Below, piece by piece: positions 1 to 4,925 of a stretch of 5,572 nucleotides of DNA; within the stretch, counting starts at the first letter, position 1; each line of letters opens with the position of its first letter. The notes below the pieces were generated by a model, which did no database searches, was not told where the DNA came from, and saw only the letters and a list, made by a program, of their open reading frames with translations. The position numbers and the translations under genes are program-made. Source of the DNA: Bacillota bacterium (GTDB taxonomy: Bacteria; Bacillota; Clostridia; Lachnospirales; Lachnospiraceae); NCBI GenBank assembly GCA_009177215.1, contig WFLY01000006.1, positions 125 through 5,696 of the forward strand, given 5' to 3'.

Positions 1-2
1 TT

Positions 3-137
3 GTTTCATCTGTTATTGCAAAAGATTTACCAACATCTGAGACATTTGATTATATAATACCAAATGAAACTGGTAGTGGTATAGCATATACTAAAGATGG
101 TTATTATCATGCATGTATAGACATTAATAATTGCTAA
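3..137 (+). CDS. C-terminal fragment of an unidentified plus-strand protein
   Basis: An open frame enters from the left edge and ends at TAA 135-137, giving 44 residues (VSSVIAKDLPTSETFDYIIP at the start of the visible part, ending HACIDINNC). The start lies outside the window. The composition is AT-rich, unlike the GC-rich tape measure gene nearby, and the strand is opposite to every recognisable phage gene here. I see no motif that names a family. The fragment has two Cys residues near its end (HAC..., NNC) and several Gly/Thr/Asn residues, compatible with a secreted or surface domain, but that is only an impression. The minus strand of this segment has many stops in all frames, so the plus frame is the best coding candidate. 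It could belong to flanking host DNA, to another mobile element, or to a protein encoded within the element that interrupts the tape measure gene. Confidence 0.45.
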   Translation, partial: VSSVIAKDLPTSETFDYIIPNETGSGIAYTKDGYYHACIDINNC

Positions 138-138
138 T

Positions 139-225
139 GTGATTACGCAAAAGACACAAAAAATCATACAGAATGAAATGTCACAAGAAGAGATTGCATT
201 TTATCTACTTATTAACGATGAGTAA
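139..225 (+). CDS. Possible 28-residue ORF following the partial plus-strand gene
   Basis: A GTG at 139 lies one base after the TAA of the preceding frame and opens a 28-codon frame ending at TAA 223-225. An in-frame ATG is at 178-180. The predicted peptide is polar and helical in character (ITQKTQKIIQNEMSQEEIAF, then YLLINDE). I see no ribosome binding site in front of the GTG, so translation would have to be coupled to the upstream gene. The peptide matches no family I know. It may equally be a chance frame in AT-rich DNA. Confidence 0.2.
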   Translation: MITQKTQKIIQNEMSQEEIAFYLLINDE

Positions 226-239
226 TTAATGTATTTTGG

Positions 240-792
240 GCAAAGCGCAATAGCCGGTTTGGCTTTGTAAATATGCGCTGACAGAGAAACGAACTGCCCA
301 TTCTCCGTTTTCCCACAAGGCAAGGAGAAATCCAGGTCCGTTACCGTTCCCTTATCAGAACAGCAACATTTCCACAAACATGCGAAGGCAGGGGATAAGC
401 CCTGCCGGATAACATACTGTCGCATCTCAGCATAGCACCGAATGTATATTCTTACGGCAGCGTTGCATCTGACCGTCTGTAGCCATTTCATTACAGTGAG
501 GGTTCCTCGTGATACGGATGGGTATCAGGGGAGGCTTCCCTGCGGATCTCATTTAGCGCCACATGTCTGTGGCGGGCACAAGATTCCCCGTCCCACATTA
601 TCCGGTGGGAGTGCCGTCTGGCACCATATCGGCCTCCGCGGCGGATGGGCTGCGGATTTTATTTACTGCCATGTATCCCATGGCAGGCATAGAACCGCCC
701 TTATCTTTGCCATAAGGGGAAAAACTATGCGGTCGGCATATTCAAACAATCAGTAACAAAAGTTTGGTGGCAGGCTAGTATGGTTGAGCCAC
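240..792 (-). ncRNA. Large hairpin-rich non-coding region; candidate intron-like or mobile structured RNA
   Basis: About 550 nt between the tape measure stop and the AT-rich left edge have no convincing gene but hold many perfect short stems. Examples (plus coordinates): 687-692/725-730 enclosing 698-704/712-718; 666-673/679-686 (8 bp); 611-615/620-624; 591-596/605-610; 557-562/569-574; 510-515/522-527; 387-393/400-406; 301-306/324-329; and 244-249/274-279 enclosing 252-255/261-264. Two segments, starting at 540 and 650, are diverged copies of one module. Minus is the favoured strand because a hairpin loop (731-735, closed by 726-730/736-740) is complementary to the end of the tape measure reading frame at 793-798. 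That fits a group I intron P1 helix or a group II EBS1-IBS1 pairing. I could not find a convincing group I P7 motif or group II domain V, so the class is open. Large phage RNAs such as ROOL or GOLLD are an alternative that I cannot test here. Confidence 0.5.
540..755 (-). repeat. Two diverged copies of a ~110-nt hairpin module
   Basis: Copy 1 starts at 540 and copy 2 at 650. Read on the plus strand, each begins with CTGCGGATYTYATTTA (540-555 and 650-665). A hairpin follows (557-574 in copy 1, 666-686 in copy 2), then GGCRGGCAYARRA. A second hairpin comes next (591-610; 698-718), and then a small stem-loop (611-624 with loop GTCT; 726-740 with loop GGTCG). Stem sequences differ between copies but pairing is kept, so the copies look like a structured RNA domain that was duplicated and then diverged under selection for folding. 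Confidence 0.45.
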
Positions 793-2112
793 ACCGACGT
801 TTTTGATGCCGGCAAATAACCCGGCGCCCACCCCAATGGTGGCAAGGGGCCCCAGCGCTCCCGTCACATGGTTGAGGGTGGTAAGGAGGCTGTTTAAGGC
901 ATTGACCATGGCGGTAATGGCGCCGGAATCGGCGATGTTGCCTATGGTATCGGTCCATGTGTTGGACAGGCGGTTCAGGGAGCCCTCCCAGGAATTGACT
1001 GTTTCCTCGACAGCCGCCGCAAGGGAGCCTGTTCCATTGGCGTACTCTTGGAGCATTTTTTCATACAGACCGTAGTTTGCAAGGAGGGCGTCCAATGCCT
1101 CGGCGTTCAGTCCGCCGCCTACGGAATCCAGAAGGCCGGTCCTTCTGGTATCATCGGGAGCAAGTCCGGAGTACTCCGCCGCCAGCTCCTTTAAGACCTC
1201 CATGGGGTCCCGGAGGGAGATAACGCCGTTTTTGGTTTCCTTCAGGGAGACGTTTAAGGAACGGCATGCGGCTTCATAGGCGGCAAGGCCGTCTGCGGTG
1301 ATTCCTGCTTCCCCGTCCGCCACCTGCCGGATGTTCAGGAGGATGGTGCGGAATGCCCCGGCGATTTTAGCGCCGCCCTGCTGTGTGGCAGCGATCATGG
1401 CGCCCAGTGCGGCGGCGGTGTCCTTTGCGTTCACGCCCAGCGCCGCCGCATCGGAAGCAGCCGCCGCCATACCCGCCGCCAGCTCCTCCATGGGCACGGC
1501 ATTACGGCTGGTGATATGGGCGCTGCCGTCCAGTATTTCGGTGAGTTTTTCAACGGAACCGCCCAGCCCGTATGCCTTGTCCGCCGCCATGATATATTGG
1601 CCTGCCAGCTCGGCGGTCATGTCGCCCGCATTCTGCAGGGCAAGGGATAATTCGGCGATGCCTGCTGCGTTTTGATAGCCGGCACGGGAGGCATCCTGTA
1701 TGGCGGCAAGGTAATCGGCAGCTTTTTTGCCGTATTTCCCTGCAGCCTGAAAGGCATCATTGCCCAGCTTCTCAAGGTCTGATTGTGACAGCCTGCTATC
1801 GGCTCTGCCAATCTTGGTTAGAAGGGTGTCCATATCCTTTAATTCCGAGATGGTGTCCTGTGTCTTTGAGACAAGGAGGGATACTCCGGAGCTGAGGGAG
1901 AAAAGCTGTGAGAGGCTTTTGCCTGCCTCCTTAAGCTGCTCGGAGAGAGCTTTCTTTAAACGTTCCCCACTTTGTATGGCATGGTCGATGGAATCGTCTA
2001 TGGGGCTGGCATCAATGTCAAGCCGGACACTGACGTCAGCGAAGTACGTCTTTAATATCTGCTGTATCCGGGCAATGTCGCCACGGATATCATTTGAAGG
2101 GTCATTGTTCAT
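775..2112 (-). CDS. Phage tail tape measure protein, TP901-like, C-terminally truncated or interrupted
   Basis: The 445-residue frame starts at ATG 2112, with AGGAAGGAGT about 11 nt upstream. In tailed phages the tape measure protein is packed inside the tail tube, sets its length and helps DNA entry. Residues 40-115 are charged and helical. Residues about 115-265 match the style of the TP901 tape measure core: Ala/Gly-rich helices, ELSLALQNAG at 154-163, MEELAAGMAAAASDAAALGV at 208-227, and QQGGAKIAGAFRTIL at 244-258. Residues 375-440 include WEGSLNRLSNTWTD and a hydrophobic Gly-rich stretch ending GLFAGIKNVG. Family members are usually well over 600 aa and continue past this hydrophobic part. 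Here only VAQPY and a TAG follow. The gene is clearly richer in G+C than the lysis genes. The break coincides with the start of the structured region 792-240, so this is probably the 5' part of an interrupted gene. Confidence 0.8.
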   Translation of the reverse strand: MNNDPSNDIRGDIARIQQILKTYFADVSVRLDIDASPIDDSIDHAIQSGERLKKALSEQLKEAGKSLSQLFSLSSGVSLLVSKTQDTISELKDMDTLLTKIGRADSRLSQSDLEKLGNDAFQAAGKYGKKAADYLAAIQDASRAGYQNAAGIAELSLALQNAGDMTAELAGQYIMAADKAYGLGGSVEKLTEILDGSAHITSRNAVPMEELAAGMAAAASDAAALGVNAKDTAAALGAMIAATQQGGAKIAGAFRTILLNIRQVADGEAGITADGLAAYEAACRSLNVSLKETKNGVISLRDPMEVLKELAAEYSGLAPDDTRRTGLLDSVGGGLNAEALDALLANYGLYEKMLQEYANGTGSLAAAVEETVNSWEGSLNRLSNTWTDTIGNIADSGAITAMVNALNSLLTTLNHVTGALGPLATIGVGAGLFAGIKNVGVAQPY

Positions 2113-2138
2113 AAGTTTCGTATACTCCTTCCTGTATT

Positions 2139-2354
2139 TTAGTTTTCTCTGGCATTTTCCCTGTGGATGGTCTCTGCAAGCTTAGCTGCCAGTTCCTTCT
2201 GTAATTCATCGGCAGGAACATCCTTCAGGGCGGTATAGGTTTCCTGCATAAGTTTTAGGATGTCCTTCTGTTCGTCCAGCACATGTGCAGTTATCCCGTA
2301 GAGGAATGCCTTGACCTTCCATTCGTTTTTCTTCATTCTGAAATATGTAAGCAT
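2139..2354 (-). CDS. Small helical protein before the tape measure gene; possible tail assembly chaperone
   Basis: This is a 71-residue protein starting at ATG 2354, with AGAAAGGGAA about 7 nt upstream. An internal ATG at 2336 (MKKNEWKVK) lacks a comparable site. It ends 26 nt before the tape measure start, so the two are probably co-transcribed. The sequence is basic at the N-terminus, then predicted helical with acidic and lysine-rich segments (HVLDEQKDILKLMQ, PADELQKELAAKLAETIHRE). It has no signal peptide or membrane segment. In many tailed phages the slot just before the tape measure gene encodes a tail assembly chaperone that keeps the tape measure soluble, sometimes with a frameshifted longer form. 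Position and helical character fit that role, but I recognise no family motif and see no slippery site that would yield a longer product before the stop. A plain hypothetical protein is the safe reading. Confidence 0.65.
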   Translation of the reverse strand: MLTYFRMKKNEWKVKAFLYGITAHVLDEQKDILKLMQETYTALKDVPADELQKELAAKLAETIHRENAREN

Positions 2355-2383
2355 AGTTTTGTTCCCTTTCTGTATGTGTTAAT

Positions 2384-2411
2384 GTTATAATTTGAAAAAT
2401 GCTTGTCTGAA
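2384..2411 (-). promoter_or_regulatory. Candidate sigma-A promoter for the chaperone-like and tape measure genes
   Basis: On the minus strand, TTCAGA (2411-2406) is followed after 16 nt by TATAAC (2389-2384). Transcription would start near 2377, some 20 nt before the 71-aa gene. The -10 box matches the consensus at 5 of 6 bases and the -35 box at 4 of 6. The surroundings are AT-rich, where such matches arise by chance, so support is modest. Confidence 0.3.
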
Positions 2412-2435
2412 TTTCCGTCTGCCGCATTGTTTCAA

Positions 2436-2454
2436 TTACTATTTAATTTAGTAA
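2436..2454. repeat. AT-rich perfect inverted repeat upstream of the candidate promoter
   Basis: TTACTA (2436-2441) and TAGTAA (2449-2454) form a perfect 6-bp dyad around a 7-nt AT-only centre. It lies about 25 nt upstream of the possible -35 box at 2406-2411 and could be an operator. The rest of the 2355-2515 gap shows no gene that I can support. Confidence 0.25.
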
Positions 2455-2490
2455 ATTGGCACCGCTACGTTTCATCGTCCGGCATTGCAT

Positions 2491-2525
2491 AAAAATGTAT
2501 TGGTTGAGCTGTTTGCTACTCAACC
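2491..2525 (-). terminator. Weak possible terminator overlapping the end of the 174-aa gene
   Basis: On the minus strand, GGTTGAG (2525-2519) pairs with CTCAACC (2508-2502) around a 10-nt loop. The stop codon of the 174-aa gene lies in the loop. A run of five T residues (2495-2491) begins about 6 nt after the stem. The gap between stem and T-run makes it a weak intrinsic terminator at best, though it sits where the lysis block would end. Confidence 0.35.
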
Positions 2526-3040
2526 TCCGTTAATTCTCTCATGACGGGTTCCACAATGGAGTGGATATACCCATCCCCGCCACGTTTTTCATAATCGTCA
2601 AATAAATCCCAAAATGCATCCTTCTCCAATTTGGACCATATACCGATATCCTTATATTTGTTATAGTAACGAATCAAGCTTCCTTTAATTTCTTTTAGCT
2701 TTGTTTCGTTTTCTTTTGCCTGCATATCGCTCAAAGTATTGGCAATACCGTTTATACTATCGGTTAAAGAAGAGATATCGGACTTGATCATCTCATCGTG
2801 TCTAATGGACTGTCTTACCGATTCCTCATGCTGTTCCTGTAATTTGGAAAGATCCTGTGAGGTCTGTATCAGCAGGTTGTGCTCTTCACGACGTTTTCTC
2901 ATATTTTTTGTTTCAAGTCCAAGCCTTTCAATGACCCACTCAAAAAGAGACACGGTTGATTTCAGCCCGGCAAGAATAACGAAAACGGAGATAAATACAT
3001 AAGGGAAGTTAATATTAAGTAACGCTTGTATTGCTTCCAT
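2516..3040 (-). CDS. Membrane-anchored coiled-coil protein next to the endolysin
   Basis: This is a 174-residue protein of no family I can name. Residues about 12-32 (FPYVFISVFVILAGLKSTVSL) form one membrane segment. Residues about 45-115 are highly charged and heptad-like, a probable coiled coil (SKLQEQHEESVRQSIRHDEM). The C-terminal part has Tyr, Trp and acidic residues (YYNKYKDIG, WSKLEKDAFWDLFDDYEKRG) and ends with VEPVMRELTEVE. The start ATG at 3040 has AAGGAAGG about 12 nt upstream. An ATG four bases earlier (3044) opens only a 9-codon frame. The gene begins 21 nt after the amidase stop, so they share a transcript. One membrane anchor plus coiled coil beside holin and endolysin suggests an accessory lysis or holin-like protein, or an envelope-facing phage protein. 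This is inferred from context and topology only. Confidence 0.75.
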   Translation of the reverse strand: MEAIQALLNINFPYVFISVFVILAGLKSTVSLFEWVIERLGLETKNMRKRREEHNLLIQTSQDLSKLQEQHEESVRQSIRHDEMIKSDISSLTDSINGIANTLSDMQAKENETKLKEIKGSLIRYYNKYKDIGIWSKLEKDAFWDLFDDYEKRGGDGYIHSIVEPVMRELTEVE

Positions 3041-3061
3041 TCATAATTTTCCCTTCCTTGT

Positions 3062-3991
3062 TTATCTTAGTCCTAACAGAGACTTCCAGGTATTTTTCTT
3101 TGAGGTAATTTCACCGTCAACAACGCAGCCGTTTGCTTTCTGATATTGTTTGATGGCAGAGTCAAATTTTGCTCCGGCAATTCCATCAACAGTGCCACAG
3201 TGATACCCTTGTGCGTTAAGATACCTCTGGATTGGTTTCACAACCGCATGTCTGTTGTTTTTGGTTTTTGAAACTGTGACTGTTTTTGAGAGAGTTTCAG
3301 GACCGGCAATTCCGTCTGTTTTCGCACCGATGGCAGCTTGTACATCCTTAATAAATTGTGTTTTGGCATATGTGGCGTCAGAAGTTTGTGCCTCCTTCAG
3401 AAATTGTGCATTAGTATATGTAGCATCAGCATTTGCGGGAGAGGGGGCAGTACTAACGATTCCCAATTTCTTGTTGACTTTATTGGCAATATAAGGATGT
3501 TTATTGTATAAGTAATCTCCGGGACACGCTTTTGCGGCAAACCACCGATGCACAGTCATATTCTGCTTGGCAATCTGTCCGATGAGAGAGCTGTCGCCCT
3601 GCCATTTCAGCTCTTTGATATTGTTTCTTTTGCATATATCCGTGATTAATTCAATCAGTGAAGTCATGGCTTTGTCGGACACATGCCAGTCGGGAGCGCC
3701 GCCGTCGTTTGCAACCTCAATGGTAATGGCGCGATGGTCGTTGGCTGCATTGGAAGAGCACCAGGAGCGGTCTTTTTCTTCCACATACATAGCGATTCGT
3801 CCGTCCGATCCGATTCCGTAATTTGAGGAGGCTTTTTTTGACGCCGGAGCGAATACATTGCCACATGTCTCGACTGATAAATTTCCTGCCATACAGTGGA
3901 TTGTAATGGTATCAATCCCATGATTTCTAGGCGAAGTTTTATTTGGGCTGATTTTTTTGTAAGTAATTAACGGACTGTTCGTGTAAATCAT
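3062..3991 (-). CDS. Endolysin: N-acetylmuramoyl-L-alanine amidase with C-terminal peptidoglycan-binding domain
   Basis: A 309-residue Amidase_2-type enzyme that cuts the bond between MurNAc and L-Ala of the stem peptide and frees progeny phage. Residues about 5-178 form the catalytic domain. Likely zinc ligands are His32 (ITIHC), His148 (TVHRW) and Cys156 (KACPG), with Tyr58 (SNYGIG) and Glu92 (TIEVAND) near the active site. A linker at about 188-220 holds two 16-residue repeats. Residues about 214-308 resemble peptidoglycan-binding type 1 sequence (DGIAGPETLSKT, VDGIAGAKFDSAIKQYQKANG). There is no signal peptide, so release should depend on the holin. I chose ATG 3991 because GGAG (4001-3998) lies 6 nt upstream. 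The frame stays open to 4210, but that stretch is a hairpin-rich leader and its Met at 4003 has no ribosome binding site. Confidence 0.92.
   Translation of the reverse strand: MIYTNSPLITYKKISPNKTSPRNHGIDTITIHCMAGNLSVETCGNVFAPASKKASSNYGIGSDGRIAMYVEEKDRSWCSSNAANDHRAITIEVANDGGAPDWHVSDKAMTSLIELITDICKRNNIKELKWQGDSSLIGQIAKQNMTVHRWFAAKACPGDYLYNKHPYIANKVNKKLGIVSTAPSPANADATYTNAQFLKEAQTSDATYAKTQFIKDVQAAIGAKTDGIAGPETLSKTVTVSKTKNNRHAVVKPIQRYLNAQGYHCGTVDGIAGAKFDSAIKQYQKANGCVVDGEITSKKNTWKSLLGLR
3332..3427 (-). repeat. Two tandem 48-bp repeats in the endolysin linker
   Basis: Units 3427-3380 and 3379-3332 encode DATYTNAQFLKEAQTS and DATYAKTQFIKDVQAA (residues 189-204 and 205-220 of the amidase). They share 9 of 16 residues and a clear DNA match. 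This is a duplicated short helix joining the catalytic domain to the wall-binding part, and a place where length could vary between related phages. Confidence 0.7.
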
Positions 3992-3994
3992 GTT

Positions 3995-4172
3995 GGTCTC
4001 CATTCCGGAGCGATTATGTGATGAGGCGACGCAAATTGGAGATTTACGTCTGCCGTCAGACAGATTTGTGACGCTCCGGCACAAATCTGTGAGTTGCTTT
4101 CTAATTACCTGTTTGTTCCCACAAGCAAAATGTGTACCGCTGTTTGGAAAGCGCATTCGGCTTGCGGTGGGA
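3995..4172 (-). promoter_or_regulatory. Structured leader of the endolysin gene, containing hairpin element A
   Basis: The 184-nt gap between holin and amidase is almost fully structured on the minus strand. A long stem pairs 4172-4160 with 4126-4117 (about 10 bp with a 3-nt bulge). A perfect 11-bp inverted repeat, 4090-4080 with 4070-4060, has a 9-nt loop containing CCGGAGCG. That same CCGGAGCG (4079-4072) can instead pair with CGCTCCGG (4012-4005), closing a multibranch that holds hairpins 4062-4058/4053-4049 and 4050-4047/4031-4028 with the inner stem 4045-4042/4036-4033. The two pairings exclude each other. The ribosome binding site GGAG (4001-3998) follows the closing stem directly. The layout suggests control of endolysin translation by RNA refolding. 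No gene or clear promoter is seen in this gap. Confidence 0.55.
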
Positions 4173-4175
4173 TTA

Positions 4176-4484
4176 TTAACTTTTATTAAGCTCTTGGACG
4201 GCAGCCTCAATCAATATATTGAGCTGTTCCTCTGTAATAACTGTTTTCTTAGCGTTAAACATATTATTTAAGGATTTTACTACATAAGCTTTTTTATCTT
4301 CGCCATGTCCTGTTTCCTTCCAGAGCATCTCCGCCGTTTTTACCGCTAAGGCTGCCCATTCTTTGTATTGACTTAATTTAGTTAAATCAATGTTTGATTT
4401 AATAAAGGGAACAATAAAATATGTGACGATTGTTCCCAAAACAGGAATTACAGTTAAAACAACCTGAAATAATTTTTCATCCAT
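4176..4484 (-). CDS. Phage holin, LLH (holin_6_1) family
   Basis: A 102-residue protein that should form lesions in the cytoplasmic membrane and release the endolysin to the wall at a set time. One N-terminal hydrophobic segment spans about residues 6-28 (FQVVLTVIPVLGTIVTYFIV). The rest is a charged amphipathic part with the features I associate with LLH holins of Firmicutes phages: YKEWAALAVKTAEMLW, GEDKKAYVVKSLNNM, and a C-terminal ITEEQLNILIEAAVQELN that resembles the conserved 'e.lI.eAAV.emn' end. The length is typical. The ATG at 4484 follows the stop of the 74-aa gene by two bases, and its ribosome binding site GGAGG lies inside the end of that gene, so the two are translationally linked. 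The amidase follows after a structured leader, completing a lysis cassette. Confidence 0.88.
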   Translation of the reverse strand: MDEKLFQVVLTVIPVLGTIVTYFIVPFIKSNIDLTKLSQYKEWAALAVKTAEMLWKETGHGEDKKAYVVKSLNNMFNAKKTVITEEQLNILIEAAVQELNKS

Positions 4485-4486
4485 GC

Positions 4487-4711
4487 TTAGCCCTCCGTTT
4501 TTGTTTTATTGTTTTTCCAGTAATTCCATGCTTTTTCGGTTTCCGGTTTGTAGTAATAAGCAATTAATTTTCCGTCATATCCCCTGTCAATCCATACCGG
4601 TTGACACTTCATGACGGCATACTGAACAATCTGTTTGATGTTACAGAGCTTGATAAGATTATTTTCCCCGTATATTTCCGTGACATCTTCAAATGTTTTG
4701 CACTTTAGCAA
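4487..4711 (-). CDS. 74-aa protein of unknown function preceding the holin
   Basis: It begins at TTG 4711. An in-frame stop lies two codons upstream and the first ATG is deep in the gene, so TTG is the only sensible start. GGTGG is about 11 nt upstream. The sequence is soluble, with a Cys-containing N-terminal half (MLKCKTFEDVTEIYG, LCNIKQIVQYAVMKCQ) and an aromatic C-terminal half (KLIAYYYKPETEKAWNYWKN). The pattern 'Y...G..P..I....DGKLI..Y..E......WK' recalls small phage DUF5659-type proteins, but I hold that weakly. It is the first gene of the lysis block, directly downstream of a strong terminator and overlapping the holin ribosome binding site. A regulator or antiholin role would fit the position, but nothing in the sequence proves it. 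Confidence 0.7.
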   Translation of the reverse strand: MLKCKTFEDVTEIYGENNLIKLCNIKQIVQYAVMKCQPVWIDRGYDGKLIAYYYKPETEKAWNYWKNNKTKTEG

Positions 4712-4747
4712 ATTTTAATTACCACCTTTCCTTTCAGCAGTAACGGT

Positions 4748-4793
4748 AAAAAAAATGGGATAACAAATTCCTGTTGAATTGTTATCCCATTTT
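4748..4793 (-). terminator. Strong intrinsic terminator or attenuator before the lysis block
   Basis: On the minus strand 4793-4779 pairs perfectly with 4766-4752 (15 bp). Pairing can extend inward with one bulged A down to a CTGTT loop. A run of eight T residues (4755-4748) follows. It stands between the structural gene and the lysis genes, and I see no promoter in the 36 nt left before the 74-aa gene. Its 5' arm overlaps an ATG-GGA-TAA mini-ORF, which points to conditional use. Confidence 0.85.
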
Positions 4794-4796
4794 AAT

Positions 4797-4846
4797 CTCC
4801 ATACCGGAGCGTTTGCCATAAGGCATATTTGTAACGCTCCGGCACA
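4797..4846 (-). promoter_or_regulatory. Hairpin element B (shorter homologue of element A) with an orphan ribosome binding site
   Basis: The 10-bp stem 4842-4833/4813-4804 (CCGGAGCGTT with AACGCTCCGG) encloses a small hairpin, 4825-4822/4817-4814 with loop TTAT. It shares flanks with element A: TCTCCATWCCGGAGCG on one side and ATTTGTRACGCTCCGG plus CACA on the other, one mismatch each. GGAG (4800-4797) is followed after 6 nt by ATG (4790-4788), the same spacing as at the amidase start. Here the frame is only Met-Gly-stop and runs into the terminator. Confidence 0.6.
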
Positions 4847-4868
4847 CTGCTTCTCATTTCTGCGCTGT

Positions 4869-4896
4869 TTTATAATGACTCAGTCTGCTGAGACAA
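4869..4896 (-). promoter_or_regulatory. Candidate promoter for the lysis leader, with a dyad in its spacer
   Basis: On the minus strand TTGTCT (4896-4891) lies 16 nt before TATAAA (4874-4869). A start near 4862 would place element B and the terminator in the 5' leader. CTCAG (4892-4888) and CTGAG (4883-4879) form a dyad mostly in the spacer and could be an operator or just an RNA hairpin from read-through transcription. Matches to consensus are moderate. Confidence 0.35.
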
Positions 4897-4925
4897 TGCG
4901 CATTGGACAAATCTACAATTCACTA

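Noticed and set aside
201..491. 96-residue minus-strand frame
   Set aside because: It is built over the hairpins of the structured region, rich in Cys and Arg without domain character, and has no ribosome binding site. It is best read as a chance frame.
442..756. 104-residue plus-strand frame
   Set aside because: It covers the duplicated hairpin modules and reads as low-quality His/Gly/Arg-rich sequence. The repeat structure explains the open frame better.
240..792. tRNA genes or a CRISPR array in the hairpin-rich region
   Set aside because: Stems and loops do not assemble into cloverleafs, I find no T-loop GTTCRANYC pattern, and there is no regular repeat-spacer spacing. The repeats are only two diverged modules.
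2206..2427. 73-residue frame overlapping the 71-aa gene
   Set aside because: It is an out-of-frame shadow with poorer composition. I saw no slippery sequence to suggest a programmed frameshift between the two frames.
3992..4210. N-terminal extension of the amidase to a Met at 4210
   Set aside because: The frame is open, but it crosses the structured leader, overlaps the end of the holin gene, has no domain sense, and the GGAG site points to ATG 3991.
704..4831. TTTGCCATAAGG shared by 706-717 and element B (4812-4823)
   Set aside because: A 12-nt match between two regions of a 5.5-kb window can occur by chance, and the flanks agree only partly.
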